Position numbers and translations under genes: made by a program. From Megachile rotundata (lineage: Eukaryota > Arthropoda > Insecta > Hymenoptera > Megachilidae): a stretch of DNA of 64,000 nt. Every line of letters starts with the position of its first letter. The first letter of the stretch is position 1. Below the pieces are notes generated by a model. That model was not told the DNA's origin. It saw nothing but the letters and a program-made list of their open reading frames with translations, and ran no database searches. This document shows positions 11,274 to 23,026 of the stretch, in pieces. The stretch lies in assembly GCF_050947335.1 (NCBI RefSeq), contig NC_134997.1, forward strand, positions 2,852,001-2,916,000, given 5' to 3'.

Positions 11274-11720
11274 AGCAACTGTTATAGTTGTGGACAAGCT
11301 AGATTTGTAAGGAGCAAATGTCCCAACTGCTCGAAAAATACTAACAAAAGTCCAAATCAAGCTGCTTTCTACTTTGTCAATATGGCGACGATAATGTTTC
11401 CCCGTCTCACCGTCCAGCTATCTATTGCTGACGAGTATGGTCATGCATTCCTGGACACTGGCGCAAAATACTTCATAGCAAGTCAAAATTTGTATGACTT
11501 ACTTAACAAGAAGGGCATCAAATTCGAACAGAAGAAGATGCAAATTGTGCTAGGACAACCATCCACGCATATGGAATGATCTAAAGATCGAATTAGACAT
11601 TCACCTGCGAGAGCGTACGATGAAATCTACCTTTATCGAGTTTCCCGAAAGCAAAAATAACCGGACCCTGCTGGGGATGGATTTCATCGATAATGCCAGA
11701 ATTGTTTGGAATATCCCACT
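11274..11720 (+). pseudogene. Zinc knuckle and aspartic protease remnant
   Basis: A second knuckle CYSCGQARFVRSKC has an arginine where the zinc-binding histidine should be. The retropepsin core follows: VQLSIADEYGHAFLDTGAK, with active-site motif DTGA. Its flap and second half continue in another frame near 11,640-11,700 (a LLGMDFI-like segment). Frameshifted and non-functional. Confidence 0.7.
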
Positions 11721-12149
11721 GCAAAGCTAGAAATTCGTTGATATACCGAAGACTCACTTAGAGTTTATTGAAGAGTCGGAAATTGGGGAAATAACTTCAA
11801 ACAAGGGACAGAAAGGGAAGCAAGAAGCGGTTAATGCAATGGATTGGGAGGAAAACTAAGAACTGGCGAAATCTTCGCTATCGATATTAAGCCCGATACA
11901 AGATAACCACACCACCCTCGAACTATACCTCGAAAGCACCCCAGAGTTGCCGATGCAAATTTCCATCGAAAAAGTTCCAACCGAATGGCCTGGCTTCGAC
12001 AAATTATTTGATAAATGTCTTCGATTCTTCGAGAAAATGGTTTGACTAGAAATTAATGCGATCGAAATAGAAGAAATCAAAGAAGGCGAAGCATCGGACA
12101 CCTGCACCGAAAGAAAAAAATAAAGCAGTCGGAGCTGTTACTTCAAAAT

Positions 12150-12990
12150 ATGGACTTATTTCGTGCAATGGGATCATCCACGGCAGAAACAGTCGACTAT
12201 AAAGAAACTGAAGACCACGCAGAAATCGCAGTACTTCCATATCGCACACCACCTGCGAAACTTGATCAACTCCAGAAAGAAGTTTATAAGATGCTGGAAA
12301 GGGACATTATAGAAGAATGTGAATCACCCTAGGCTACTTCTGTTCTGGTACTAAAAAAAGATGGTGGCGTACGAATGTGTGTTAATTATCGAAAACTTAA
12401 TGCCGTTACTGTCACCGATTCATACCCAATGTCTCGAATTGATGATTTGCACAATTCGGCAAAGAAGCCTGGTTGCATGAAATCATGGGACCTGCTCATT
12501 AACTGCAAATTGGCGTAAGAGAAGAGAACCGAGATAAAACCGCTTTCATGTCATCTTTTGGAATTTTCCGTTTTAACCAAATGCCTTTTAGGCTCAAAAA
12601 CGCTCCTGCGACCTTTTACCGGCTCATGGATGATGAAGACAGGCTTGGGATCACGCAACGTACTCGTCTATTTATACGACTTACGGGTATTATCACCGGA
12701 CTTTACGGAACATTTAGGAGACCTGAAGGCAGTTTTCCACAGATCAAGGTATTTTGGCTTGAGAACGAACAAAGAGAAATGTAATTTCTGCTATTCTAGA
12801 TTTAAGTACCTCAGTCACATTTTAACTATTTAAGACATTCTATCTGATGCTGAGAAGGTGAAAGCGATACGGGACCCATAAGCTCCGAAGAACTTGAAGC
12901 AGCTGATCTCCTTTCTGCAAACCTGTTCCTGCTATAGACGATTCGTGCCGAACTTTACTGCCAGCTCAATTCTTGACGAAACTAGCGAAG
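12150..12990 (+). pseudogene. Reverse transcriptase remnant
   Basis: Shows typical Ty3/gypsy RT order: a QLQKEVYKMLERDIIEE region, VLKKDGGVRMCVNYRKLNAVT, a broken palm region (KCLLGSKTLLRPF), then a thumb/connection segment ending LISFLQTCSCYRRFVPNF. At least three frameshifts and several stops occur, and no catalytic YxDD is readable. Confidence 0.75.
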
Positions 12991-13139
12991 AAGAAAGCCA
13001 TTTGGGAGTGAGCTTCTGATCAGCAAGAAAAAAATGCGCTCATAACAGCGCCAATTCTGCAGTGTCCCGATGGAACGTAACCCTACTGATGTAAGGATTG
13101 CTACAAACCACCAACCGTTCAAATATTTTACGAGAGGAA

Positions 13140-13600
13140 GGGGATTCTACACACGTATTACGATAACCCTACAGCAGCGCATTATGCAATCCAGCAGACC
13201 CTCCGTTGAATTGCAGCCCGTTATTTCTGGGCCCGGATGAGCCGAGAAGTTGCCGACTACTTGCGATCCTGCGTCAAGTGTCAACAATACCAAGCCGGTA
13301 ATCTCAAACCAGCCGATTTAGTACAAACACTGTACCAAAAGACCTGAAGAGATTCAAAGTACTGTCAATAGCTCTTTTCGGACGACTGTCAATCACCAAG
13401 AGAGAAAATTGCTTGATACTCATGGTTGAAGACGTAGCTTCCCGTTGGGTAGATAATGGAACACAATTTATCAGCGGTGTCATGCAGTAGGTCACACGTA
13501 GGTGGAACGCGAAAACCGCGACTTGAAGGCTCAATTGGATATCTACGTGGGAACAAATCATACAACCTGGGACGAGAAGCTACCAACGATCTAGAAGCTA
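13140..13600 (+). pseudogene. Integrase remnant
   Basis: A zinc-finger-like RSCVKCQQYQ segment and neighbouring frames near 13,250-13,330 fit the N-terminal part of a gypsy integrase. The catalytic core is not intact, and the sequence passes directly into the 3' LTR remnant. Confidence 0.5.
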
Positions 13601-13997
13601 CCAGACGCTTTTAATGAAGTCCGAGCACCAAAAGCTATGTTCTGTAAATTCTTCTATGATTATATAACATCAAACTTAAAAATTTGTAAATTTGATTTGG
13701 AGCTTTGTGGTTTTGATTTTGTAAGAGCCTATGTATGTTTATATGAATAAATGTATTATTTTTTGTTCAGAAATTCGTCAGTGTCCTTCTTGAGTTATCC
13801 TGCAACGAACAATCCTATCGTACAATATCATTTATTTAATTTTAATTAAATAGTAGTTATTTTAATTGTAATAATTTTAATTAAATAGTAGTTATTTTAA
13901 TTATTCTTAAATTATTCTTATTCTTCTTATTATTTTTATACATTAATTACAAAATAGTTATATTAGTTATTTAATTATTCTTTCTTTTATAACTTAC

Positions 13998-14286
13998 CGA
14001 TATCTGCGGTATGTTGTTGTAACTGAGATTTAAGACACGCAGATGTGGATTGAATGAAAGCCAGTCGTAAGGTTTCGTCAAAAAATGCTGTGACATAAGT
14101 AACTCTCCGTCAGAAACGTTGTGAAGAGATGGTATGTCAAGACGAGATAATAAGAATATTTTCGATAGTTCGACACTTTTTACCGGCGACAACGCGCGAA
14201 GAATAGGAATTATATCTTCAAATACTTGTAATTGATTTCGTCCCATATTTAAAACTGTCAATGATTTCAAGTTTTGAAACAGGGTC
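13998..14286 (-). pseudogene. Orphan Toll LRR exon
   Basis: A 289-base open segment bounded by an acceptor (TTACAG at 14287-14292) and a donor (GTAAGT, 13992-13997). It begins with one base completing a codon, then reads TLFQNLKSLTVLNMGRNQL, and ends in the classic LRR HLRVLNLSYNNIPQIS. It corresponds to the part of a Toll ectodomain that follows the exon at 1,812-2,803: that exon ends with two bases of a codon, so phases match, and the junction would complete an LRR. Yet it lies about 10 kb upstream of Toll gene 2's first exon with no partner exons nearby. It is either a remnant of a lost tandem Toll paralogue, a displaced exon, or an assembly fault. The reading frame itself is undamaged. 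Confidence 0.7.
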
Positions 14287-14299
14287 CTGTAATTTTCAC

Positions 14300-15681
14300 A
14301 GTAAGATAAATTTGTAGTAAGTAAAGTCGAAACACTAAATTATTATAGAAAAAATTTAGTTGTTTTATTTAAAAATAGGTATAAAGAATCACATATGAAA
14401 TTGCGGGAGACTTGAAAACAATTTTAACAATACAAGTTAAAAAATGGAAGTTTAACATCGCGGGTTTCGCAATATTTTCCCCTTTGTCGTGATAATGTAT
14501 TATACGCGTGAGTTCTTAACTCTACAACTATTTTATGAATGGGTCTATTTCTTAAATACACTTTCATTTGCTTGAATAATAGTGTTTGCAATGATGAGAA
14601 TTAAAAAAGAAATAAATTAATATTTTGCAAACTCCTTTTGAATAGCGATCTTGAAGATTTCTTTACAAATTAATTAATAACCATTCTCGTATTTTTTTTA
14701 TTAATAACACAATAACAAAGTGGGTTAGTAAAACTTATCTAAAACTATAAATAATAGTATTATGGCTCGAACAAAATTTCTTGTTTTCGTAGAAGTTATT
14801 AAAATAACAAATATAGAGTATTTGTTATTGTTGTTGTATTGACGTTTGTTGTATTAGTCTATCATAACTAGTCTATCGTAGCTAGTACGGGACGTACTAG
14901 CTTGCTTTAACAGTCTATTAAAATATTAATCGCAAGAAAATTTCAGATTTTTAAAAGTGTGTCCTCATGATAAGGTTTACAATGTAAGATAATATTTACA
15001 ACTTTCAACATTGTAAAAGTCATTTTTTAACTCAATAAAAATATATTTTATAATTTATTTTATAATTGTCTTTGTTAAGGGGTTATGTGAAATAAAATAC
15101 ACGCGTAGAAAATATCAGAGTAATTCTTATACATATATATAAAGAGAAATCAAACAGTGAAGAACTGTTGAAGAAATCGATGCTTACAAAACGGGCACAC
15201 AGTTAGAACTAACTAAAGAGACTGCCACGACAGTACATGCATCTATATTTGGAGTACTCGCAGGTCCCAGACCGTTATTAAAGAATAAGTGAAAAGGATA
15301 TAAAACAAGAAAACCATAGCTTACGAGGAAACATATCGAACCGAGACACACCGATTTTAATGAAATTTATGTGAAAGATAGTTCTCAAGAAAATATTTGA
15401 CGAGTTTTTTTTTATCGGCCATCAGTTACATTTAAGGGGTGAAAATAGCCCTCAAAGTTAAAGGCTGAAATGTTTATAATTATCCCTTGAAGTGTGAATG
15501 GAGTGAATGTCGTTTGCAAGTGGTGACGTGTGTTCGTTGAAAAACGCATCAATGCCGTGAATGTTCATTTAATTTTTAACCAGTCTTATGTTATACTCGA
15601 ACTGTTAAAGACGTACGTGTAATTTCCTTGAAAATTAAGTAAATGTTTAAATACTGTTTTGTTGATAAATGTTTAATTAGT
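14300..15681. other. AT-rich intergenic DNA
   Basis: No genes. Around 15,345-15,480 a degraded fragment resembles the sub-terminal part of the CAAGG-type elements (CACACCGATTTTAATG ... TTTATCGGCC ... AAGGGGTGAAAA). The rest shows nothing I can name. Confidence 0.5.
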
Positions 15682-15960
15682 TTTCGGTAAAACATACTCA
15701 CTTTTACAAACCATAGTCACTATCAACGATAACGACATTCAACAATCATTACAACTGGTGGGATGATGATCTACATCCTTCATTGACCTGGGCACACCAG
15801 TGTGGAAGACTCTAAACCACTTCATAAATACTACTTAAAAACAATAATTCTACATGTAACTTCCATTACCGTAACATGTTGTGGAAACGTCATGGGTCGA
15901 CGAAGATTTACAACCTTCGAAAACATCAATAAAAAGTTCTTATTTTTACCCATCGCGCGA
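15682..15960 (+). repeat. Dispersed repeat A, copy 2
   Basis: Direct-orientation partner of 9,872-10,136 (shared GGGATGATGATCTACATCC, ACCAGTGTGGAAGAC and CATCGCGCGA end). The two copies bracket the gypsy relic and the orphan Toll exon. They lack LTR-type TG...CA ends. Confidence 0.75.
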
Positions 15961-17038
15961 CTAAATATCAATCCTTTATGTATATTAGTGCTCAAAATAA
16001 CTGCTATATTTTTTAACCCTTTTTTGTTTATTCCTTTTGTAGTAATACGACAAGGGAAGGATCAACAAGACAACATAACATGTATGTCAGATTTCTACAG
16101 GGTGTCTTATAACTAGTGTTACTGCCTGAAAGGGGTGGTAGAGGATATCATTCTGAACGAGATTTTTCTTTGCAATAATGGGGTTTGAAGCTTCGTTTTT
16201 AAATTATTAAGGAAATATATGGACCAATCACAGCGCGAATATTTTTCGCGCTCAGATGCGAGAGCGACAGCTTCGAAAATGACGGTCCATCGTGATCATG
16301 AACAAGCGTATCGATACTGTATCGGTATAGCATCGGTATAATAGGAAGCTGTTACATGAAAGTTACATCGCATAACGAATAAAAAAATCTGAGCTATTGT
16401 TGAATTATCATTCATTAATAGATAAGAAATAAAGAAATTAGTCCTTACTCATGTAAGCAGAATAAATCGAATTTATTTGATATGTTTATTTGTTATTGCA
16501 AAAAAATAATAGATAAAATATGGAAAATTATTCTTGTTAGATATTATGATAATAAATAAGAATAAATTCTCATTTTTAAAAAATTAAATAACTTTTCCAT
16601 TCAACAAATAAAAATTAAATGTAACTTAACCATAGAATCGCAAATAGTTACATGGATGAAAATGCATCTATGTTACCGGAATGATCCACCGATCCTTACT
16701 ATTAGAATGAATAAATCACCACACAGAAATTCCCAATTTACTTTACTATCACCTATCATTATCATTTTTCATTATTAGCTTTAATTATCATTTTTTCTTG
16801 TCAGATTTCATTAATTAGTCAATTCGAATCCGACACGTGAATAGACCAAATGAAAACACGCGAACGAAAATTCATGAATAATTTTAACTACATTGTCTTT
16901 ATAGCAAAAAGCGGAATTTTCGATTAAAAACTAAGATACTTTATTCCGTCTGGTTTTTTTCGACAATAAACGATGACTGTCTCGATCGACGCCACAGTCG
17001 TTCAACAGACCATCGTTACATAGCAACCATTTGCGACG

Positions 17039-18389
17039 CACAGTGGTCCCAAATCGCAAAAAGCTGGCCAAAATATGAAGGCGTATTTCAATTTTAATGA
17101 AACTTCGTATCTGGGGGTTTTCGAGGTCAGTCATTACAAATCAGAAGTCAAAATTACGAAAAACCAAATGGCGAATTCAATATGGACGCTCAGTATTAAA
17201 AAAAAAAAACAAAAAGCTGACCAAAATATGAAAGAATTCTTCTACTTAGCTGAAAATTTGTACAAAGTGGTTTTCGAGGTTACAAATTAAAGATAAAATT
17301 ACGAAAAAAATAATTAATTACGTTTATTAAATTACCTTTTGTTCCATTCAAATTACTTTTCAGTGCAATGAATATTTGCTTCTTTTATAGAGTAATTTCT
17401 TCAAAAACTGAAATATAAATGTACATGTACATATTATACTAAACTATATTTTAAACAAGTTTAATCTTTCTAGCAACAATGTAATTATAGACGCACGCGC
17501 AAACATATCAATACATTTATTCATAATGTTAAATTCTATAGACTGATTTATATTATACTTTTTTTAACAATATTTATAATAATTCTGTGGCGCCCATATC
17601 AATATTTGTAAACAGTTATGAAAAAACTGATGCTAAATATTCTTAAACGCAACGTTTATATGTACTTCGGTATTATGTGCCCGGGGGTCACGTATACCTG
17701 AATGTTAGCCTCTCCCCTATTTGTAATTTCTATGCAGGTATGAAAAAAAGAAGACAAAAATAGTGAGCAAATGACTAATTATATGAAAAGGAGAAAGAGA
17801 GAAAGAGAGAGGCGAACACGCATGAATCAGCGACAAACACAAGTATTTACATTTTCAAACGTTCATTAAGACTCGAGGGGCAGATATGGGTAGCATTTTT
17901 TTGTTGATTCTGATGCATTGCAGTCTTAACTAAATATGACAATTGGTTTTTTGACCCAACTCCGTCTAACTCATAAACTTTTCCCTTTTTTTATAAATAC
18001 CGAGGTCGTCACTTATTTGAATTTTTATTAAAAAGCATTATTTAATTGTTGTATTATACTTTGTAAGTGTTGATCTTGTACTGTGTCTATGAGTTCTACT
18101 TACCTTTAGCTGTGTTTTCCATTTGCAGAATCAAAATTGATGCACTGGGGACTGAGTTACAAATTTTTCTAATAAAGTCTATTTTTGCTGGATTTGCGCG
18201 GTAGGTATTGCTGGAACGAAAGTCAATTTCCTACTGAAATATCAATGCAGGTAAATGAACTAGGCAACTGTACCTTTTGTAATTGAACTCATAAACTATC
18301 AGTGTACCCAACCCAATAGTTAAAAGGTAAAAATTGAATACTTCATTTTTTGACTTTTGGCCAGCTTTTTGCGATTTGGTACCACTGTG
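17039..18389. mobile_element. Transib-type nonautonomous element 2
   Basis: A 1,351-bp unit with inverted ends CACAGTGGTnCCAAATCGC continuing AAAAAGCTGGCCAAAA. It is flanked by the 5-bp duplication CGACG (17,034-17,038 and 18,390-18,394), again fitting the Transib rule CGNCG. It interrupts family I: the uninterrupted counterpart is visible at about 59,735-59,770. The AAAAGTCAAAAAATGAA stretch next to its right end is shared with element 1, so the two are related. No transposase is visible. Confidence 0.85.
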
Positions 18390-19197
18390 CGACGTACACC
18401 TCGCGGTCGAGAACGAAGTCGCGATCCGTGGCCAGTCTAACAATGTCTTCTAATAAAATATAATGTAACATCGGTTCCTCAATTCGGATACTTTGTAATG
18501 AGAAGGTAGAGTACCGTTTAACATACATATCTATGCATGATTGTTCACACGTTTCCATTCGATCCCTTTACCGGTCGTGCTTATGTTGTGCAATTATTAG
18601 AAAGAGGCAGTGAAATTATTTGTGTGTTCATTGACCCTGTCAGAACATCAACTGTTGATACTCTGATCGAAGCATCTATCCGATGACACACATAGTTTTT
18701 ATCGAAGCTAGTCTTATCAATAGGTGAGTTTTATTTAAGTTGTTTATCCTTGTTTGAAATTAAACGTACACAGGAATTGATTTATTTCACTTCAGTGAGT
18801 TACTGCATTAGATACATATTCGATTCCAGATCTATTTCATTTCATAGACAAAATACACATTCGTTTGGAAACGAATTTGTAAATTTATTCGTTTGCTTCA
18901 TTAGGATATTTGACAAAATTAATTTTCGCGAATTTTTTCTTTATTCCTTTTCGAAGGCATAAAGTAAGAAAAACTAATTGGTATATCTCCCATTTAAGCA
19001 TAGTGAAGAACATAATATTATTCTTGACTTCATAATTTGTTATTTGATTTAACTTTCACCCAATAGCTTCTTGTTATACCGACGCGGTATCGATACGCTT
19101 GTTCATGATGCTGACCGGTCGCCATATTCGAAGCTGTCGCTCTCGCGTCTGGGCGCACGTTATTCTCGCGCTCTGATTGGTCAGTGCTTTTCCTTAA

Positions 19198-20103
19198 GGG
19201 GGGATCCTGCTTTAGGAGCCGTAAAAAGAGCGTTTCTTAAGGAATTTTTTTAGGACAGAAAAAAAGGTGAGCCTAGTGAACTTTTTAGATTATTTTACTA
19301 CATGTTTAAACAAGAAAAAAATAATTTTTGTACAGAAAAATATTCAAACGCAGCCGATTTTTATGCACATCTGTGCAACGCCTTTCAATTGCAGTCTCCA
19401 ATCGGCGGGAAAGATGCAGTTCGTAATTTTCGTCTGAAATTAAAAAACCAAAGAGAATTCTAATTTTCATAGTCTTTCCTTCTATTTGAACTAAGAAAAA
19501 CCAAAAAAATTGTGAAATTGTAAAATTTTCTCTGGTTTGAAAAAAATTTTCCTTTTTTTGAAAAAAAAAAATTGTTTCAACTTGTTAAAAAAGTTGTTTA
19601 AAAATATTTTTCGTGAATTTTTTAGTTCAAATAGAAAAGTATATAAAACTGAAGCTAACAAACCTTGATTTGTTCAGATTGGTCGTCTAGTTTTTTTGCA
19701 ATCACGCCCGCCAGTTTAGAAAAATCGTAAAAACAAAAACCCGGGAAAACGCGTTTAAAGCTTGCGGTCAGAAAAAATGTTAATTTTCAATTACTTACAG
19801 TAACAATACGCTAATCGGCTATTCCTGCGCCATAATTATGATCTACAATAACTTATAGTACACAGTCCTTCTACTATTGTTTCGAACGACTGTTGGACCT
19901 TTGCAGGTACATAGTTCGGAGTTATATGACCGAGAGAAGGAGCGCGCGCTGTTCGACACCCTACTCCGTTTAGTGCTGTATCTTTAAAACTATTGTGAAT
20001 TAACCTCTATAACTTTGAATACATATTCTTAGATACATTAGGAATAGATTTAAGCAATAAAAAAGAAATCGATTTTTTGAGTCTCCTAAAGCAGGATCCC
20101 CCC
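19198..20103. mobile_element. TTAA-target element with GGGGGGATCC ends
   Basis: A 906-bp unit with inverted ends GGGGGGATCCTGCTTTAGGAG, shown here as GGGGGGATCCTGC plus TTTAGGAG. It is flanked by TTAA on both sides (19,194-19,197 and 20,104-20,107). The TTAA duplication is typical of piggyBac and Kolobok superfamilies; which one is not decidable here. Uninterrupted family I copies at about 31,715 and 41,155 show the empty target. No transposase frame is seen. Confidence 0.8.
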
Positions 20104-20329
20104 TTAATAATTCAAAAGCGAAGGTTGAAAGCCCATTGTTACAAAGGAAAATCTTGTTCAGAATAACATTCTCTACTATCCCTTTCAGGGTGGAACACTA
20201 ATTGCAAGACTCCCTGTATTTTCTAATTACGGCGTGCGAATTTTACAAAGGCCGAAGCAACCGCTTAAAGATCTGGTGCCTCAAAATATTATATACAACG
20301 CTTTACAATTTAGGTCAATAAAATAATAC

Positions 20330-20619
20330 TGTAAGACGAGGTAATAAATGAGACGACAGGGGTTAATTCCGATTATAAAAAATACGTTATATTCTATGAA
20401 TGATTGTCGGGGGAGAAGCGACGGCTCTGAGCATTCTCTCCAGAATGACCTCTTCTCGTTCCGCGAGATGTCCCAGTCCCCGCGAAACTTGGGCCTCGGG
20501 GTTGTTTTTATGACCCGGATATCACCGCGTCAGGCCTCGTTTCCGGGCGGTCAGGGTCAAGATGGCCATGTGTCGCTTGTCCCTGTTTTATTGGGGGTGT
20601 CGTTGGGAATTTCCTAACA
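20330..20619 (-). mobile_element. Solo LTR, copy 1
   Basis: In minus sense it starts TGTTAGGAAATTCCC and ends ACCTCGTCTTACA, with a 4-bp duplication ATAC on both sides (20,326-20,329 and 20,620-20,623). A related copy lies at 26,589-26,918. The 4-bp duplication suits a Ty3/gypsy LTR left by LTR-LTR recombination. Confidence 0.8.
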
Positions 20620-21360
20620 ATACATTACTTCGATTATTAATCATTCAAATTAGCTTATTATTAAATAATTTTGTGTGCTCTGATTTATTTAACAATTGCG
20701 TAGTAATTCTAATAATTTGTGAACTAAATGTTCAATTCCTACAATCGAAATATAACGATTTAAGGGCGAACGTTAGCAATTCGTCAAAAAAATTCGATAA
20801 CCACATGTCCCGCGATACGAGCATGTAAATAACTGTCTTATCCGTATTCTACAGTTCAGTGAAAATTGAGTCGTTGAATCGTAAATAAGGATTGTACTGT
20901 GAGCTCGTTAGGCTTACTCGGCGAGACAATAAAAGCCTGAAAATCAAAACCAAGTGAAAGAACATTTATAATCTGAAATATCCTCAGTCTCGCAGGCCGG
21001 CGTTTCTTTTATTAAAATTACCGATCGATACTCGTCTAAATCATACCGAGACGAAACATAAAAGATATGCATTATTCACTGCTTAGCTAAATATTATACA
21101 TATTGTAACTTATTTGTTTTACGACGTGGTTGGTAAAAGAAAAAGAAAAATGCAATTGATAATCGAAAATCAGAGATGTACAATAACAGAAAAAAAAGTT
21201 TATATAAAGTGTTGGATTACATGTTTAGCAAAAATCAATCGAATAATCGATATTTGATTAGAAAAAGTATTCATAGTATAAATACTTATTATAGCGTACA
21301 GGAAAAGAATTACATAACGCGAGCGAATAAAGTAAAATGATTCGTTGAAAATCAGATATA
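20620..21360. other. Intergenic DNA with a shared LTR-like fragment
   Basis: The block at about 20,888-21,058 (GTGAGCTCGTTAGGCTTAC, AATAAAAGCCTG, CGCAGGCCGGCGTTTC) recurs at 41,453-41,620. It has an AATAAA signal and may be part of an LTR. The rest is featureless. Confidence 0.5.
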
Positions 21361-22256
21361 CGAGGTGTGACACAAAAGTAACGAGACTAGGTCTGTAACT
21401 TGAAAAAACAATGGAATTAGCAGCAATTGTTTTTGTGGCATCATCCCACATACCTCCTCTATCCATGTTGCCAATTTCGATTGAATCGGTCATACCATTT
21501 GGAAATATTGCGTTATTTAGTGAACACGTGCAACTGCATTCTGCCGGAAAAATGTCTAACGTAAAAACCGAACAGCGAATAAACATCAAGTTTCTTGTAA
21601 AATTTGTTAAAATCTGTTGTAACATGTGATGAGACATGTATTTTTACCTATGACTCACAAAGTAAGCGCCAGTCGATGCAATGGAAGTCTTCAGGATCCC
21701 CAAAATCCGAAAAAGAACGCATGTCAAAATCAAAATTCGACATTAATGGAATTGTAATGATTGAGTGGTTTCCCAGTGGTCAGACTGTTAACTAACACTA
21801 TTACATTGAAATACTAAAAAGACTTCGTGAAAAAATTAGGAAAAAAAGGCCACAATTGTGAAGCGATGGATGGCTGTTGCTCCGGGACAAAGCACCCGCT
21901 CACACGGCACTATCTGTCAAGCAGTTTCTGACCAGCAAAATTATTATTGTGATAGGGAATCCTCCTTATTCGCCTGATTTGGCTTCATGCGACTTTTTTT
22001 TATTGCCTAAAGTTAAATTTTGCTTAAAGGGAACCCATTTCACCTCATTTGAAGAGGTTCAGGCAAAAACGGAGAATCGTCCGAAAGGACTTCCAAAAAC
22101 CTCGTTCCAGAATTGTTACCAGCAATAGCAGCGCCGAATGCATAAGTGTGTGAATGCTGAAGGGGACTACTTTGAAGGTGATAATGTCACGGAGAACTGA
22201 TTCTGCAGGTACAATGATTTATTGGACTAGTCTCGTTACTTTTGTGTCACACCTCG
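21361..22256 (+). mobile_element. mariner element copy 1, internally deleted
   Basis: 896 bp with inverted ends CGAGGTGTGACACAAAAGTA and TA duplications (21,359-21,360 and 22,257-22,258). It contains the start of a mariner transposase (MSNVKTEQRINIKFLVKFV) joined, out of frame, to the catalytic part beginning VTCDET. The region between (roughly 0.4 kb in a full mariner) is missing. Later stops (for example near 21,793 and at QQ*QR) break the catalytic part as well. It is non-functional alone but has intact ends. Confidence 0.9.
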
Positions 22257-22263
22257 TAGAACT

Positions 22264-22937
22264 TGTTAGAAATCCCGTAATAATCGCAAAGCATAGGTCG
22301 AAATATTATATACATAGCGTCGCGAATATTCTAGGGAAGCGAACGTTCTTGAAAAGTCGAACTGTATTGCGACGCAAGAAATTGTAGGCTGCTCCGCGAA
22401 GCAAGTGGCAAAGCGCGTTATGCGAAGCCGCGAGCAGTGAACCTAACGACGAATCTGTTGATAACGCGGCTGCAGGATAGCAACCGGCGTATATAAAATA
22501 GAGGCTCGCGACAGGAGCCGGCTCATTTGGCAGTGTAAGAGAGAGAACGAGGAAAGGTCCATCGGAGGCTCTTGGACTAGCCTAGGGAGAAGAGTTCGAC
22601 AACCAATAATTGGACGTCTGTCTGAAGAATAGGGGGAGAGTACGGAAGTTTGTTTCTGGACACTCGTTCGATACGGAGAGATTGGCAAATATTCCTGGAC
22701 GCCTGTCAATCAAGAGAGGACAGAGCATGTGATGGACGTCCCGAGTAAAGTACAGGAAAGTACGAGAGGATACTCTTGGTCGCCCGTTCGTTATGGAGAG
22801 TTCGGAGAAAATGCCTGAACGTTATTCGAATGTTATTCGAACGCCTGATTGATTATAGTTATAATAGAACATTTAAAGTAGTCATGTTGTTGTGAAAGAA
22901 AAATGAAAAAAAATTATTCTGTGTGTTTCCTGTACAA
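22264..22937 (+). mobile_element. Probable LTR of the adjacent gypsy relic
   Basis: Starts TGTTAGAAATCCCG, has a TATAAAATA box at 22,492, a GC-richer transcribed-like part, and a possible end TTTCCTGTACA. The gypsy protease and integrase relic follows on the same strand. No target duplication was found, so the limits are tentative. Confidence 0.4.
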
Positions 22938-23026
22938 TCTACTAAATCTCGCAATAAATCCTATTTTCCAGAATTCCTTTTAGCCTGTCAATCAATATTG
23001 TTCGGCTGTGATCCGAGACTTGAATA

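Larger units (their letters stand above)
10143..13824 (+). mobile_element. Degenerate Ty3/gypsy retrotransposon
   Basis: Bounded by partial LTRs of the same sequence (10,143-10,232 and 13,737-13,824; both contain CCTTCTTnAGnTATnCTGC and end CAATCCTATCnTACA). Just after the left LTR comes TTGGCGC, a plausible primer-binding start. Between them, in order and broken by frameshifts and stops, are Gag, two zinc knuckles, aspartic protease, reverse transcriptase and part of integrase. The RT palm motif and most of the integrase core are missing, so the copy is dead. Both LTRs lack their 5' part. Confidence 0.85.
16096..20218 (+). mobile_element. Repeat family I, copy a (hosts two insertions)
   Basis: Starts TACAGGGTGTCTTATAAC and ends AAGACTCCCTGTA, an inverted pair. 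Without the two nested elements (17,039-18,389 and 19,198-20,103) it is about 1.9 kb. Other copies lie at 58,034-60,180 and 30,600-33,355, with right ends at 3,220-3,354 and 40,960-41,275. I see no transposase frame, so the family is nonautonomous or unrecognised. Confidence 0.75.

Noticed and set aside
9872..15960. Repeat A copies as LTRs of the enclosed gypsy element
   Set aside because: They lack TG...CA ends and target duplications, and the real partial LTRs lie inside them (10,143 and 13,737).
21200..21637. 145-codon minus-strand frame, repeated at 33,408-33,719 and 52,690-53,067
   Set aside because: It is the antisense of the mariner 5' region and appears in every mariner copy. It runs across the element boundary into unrelated flanks.
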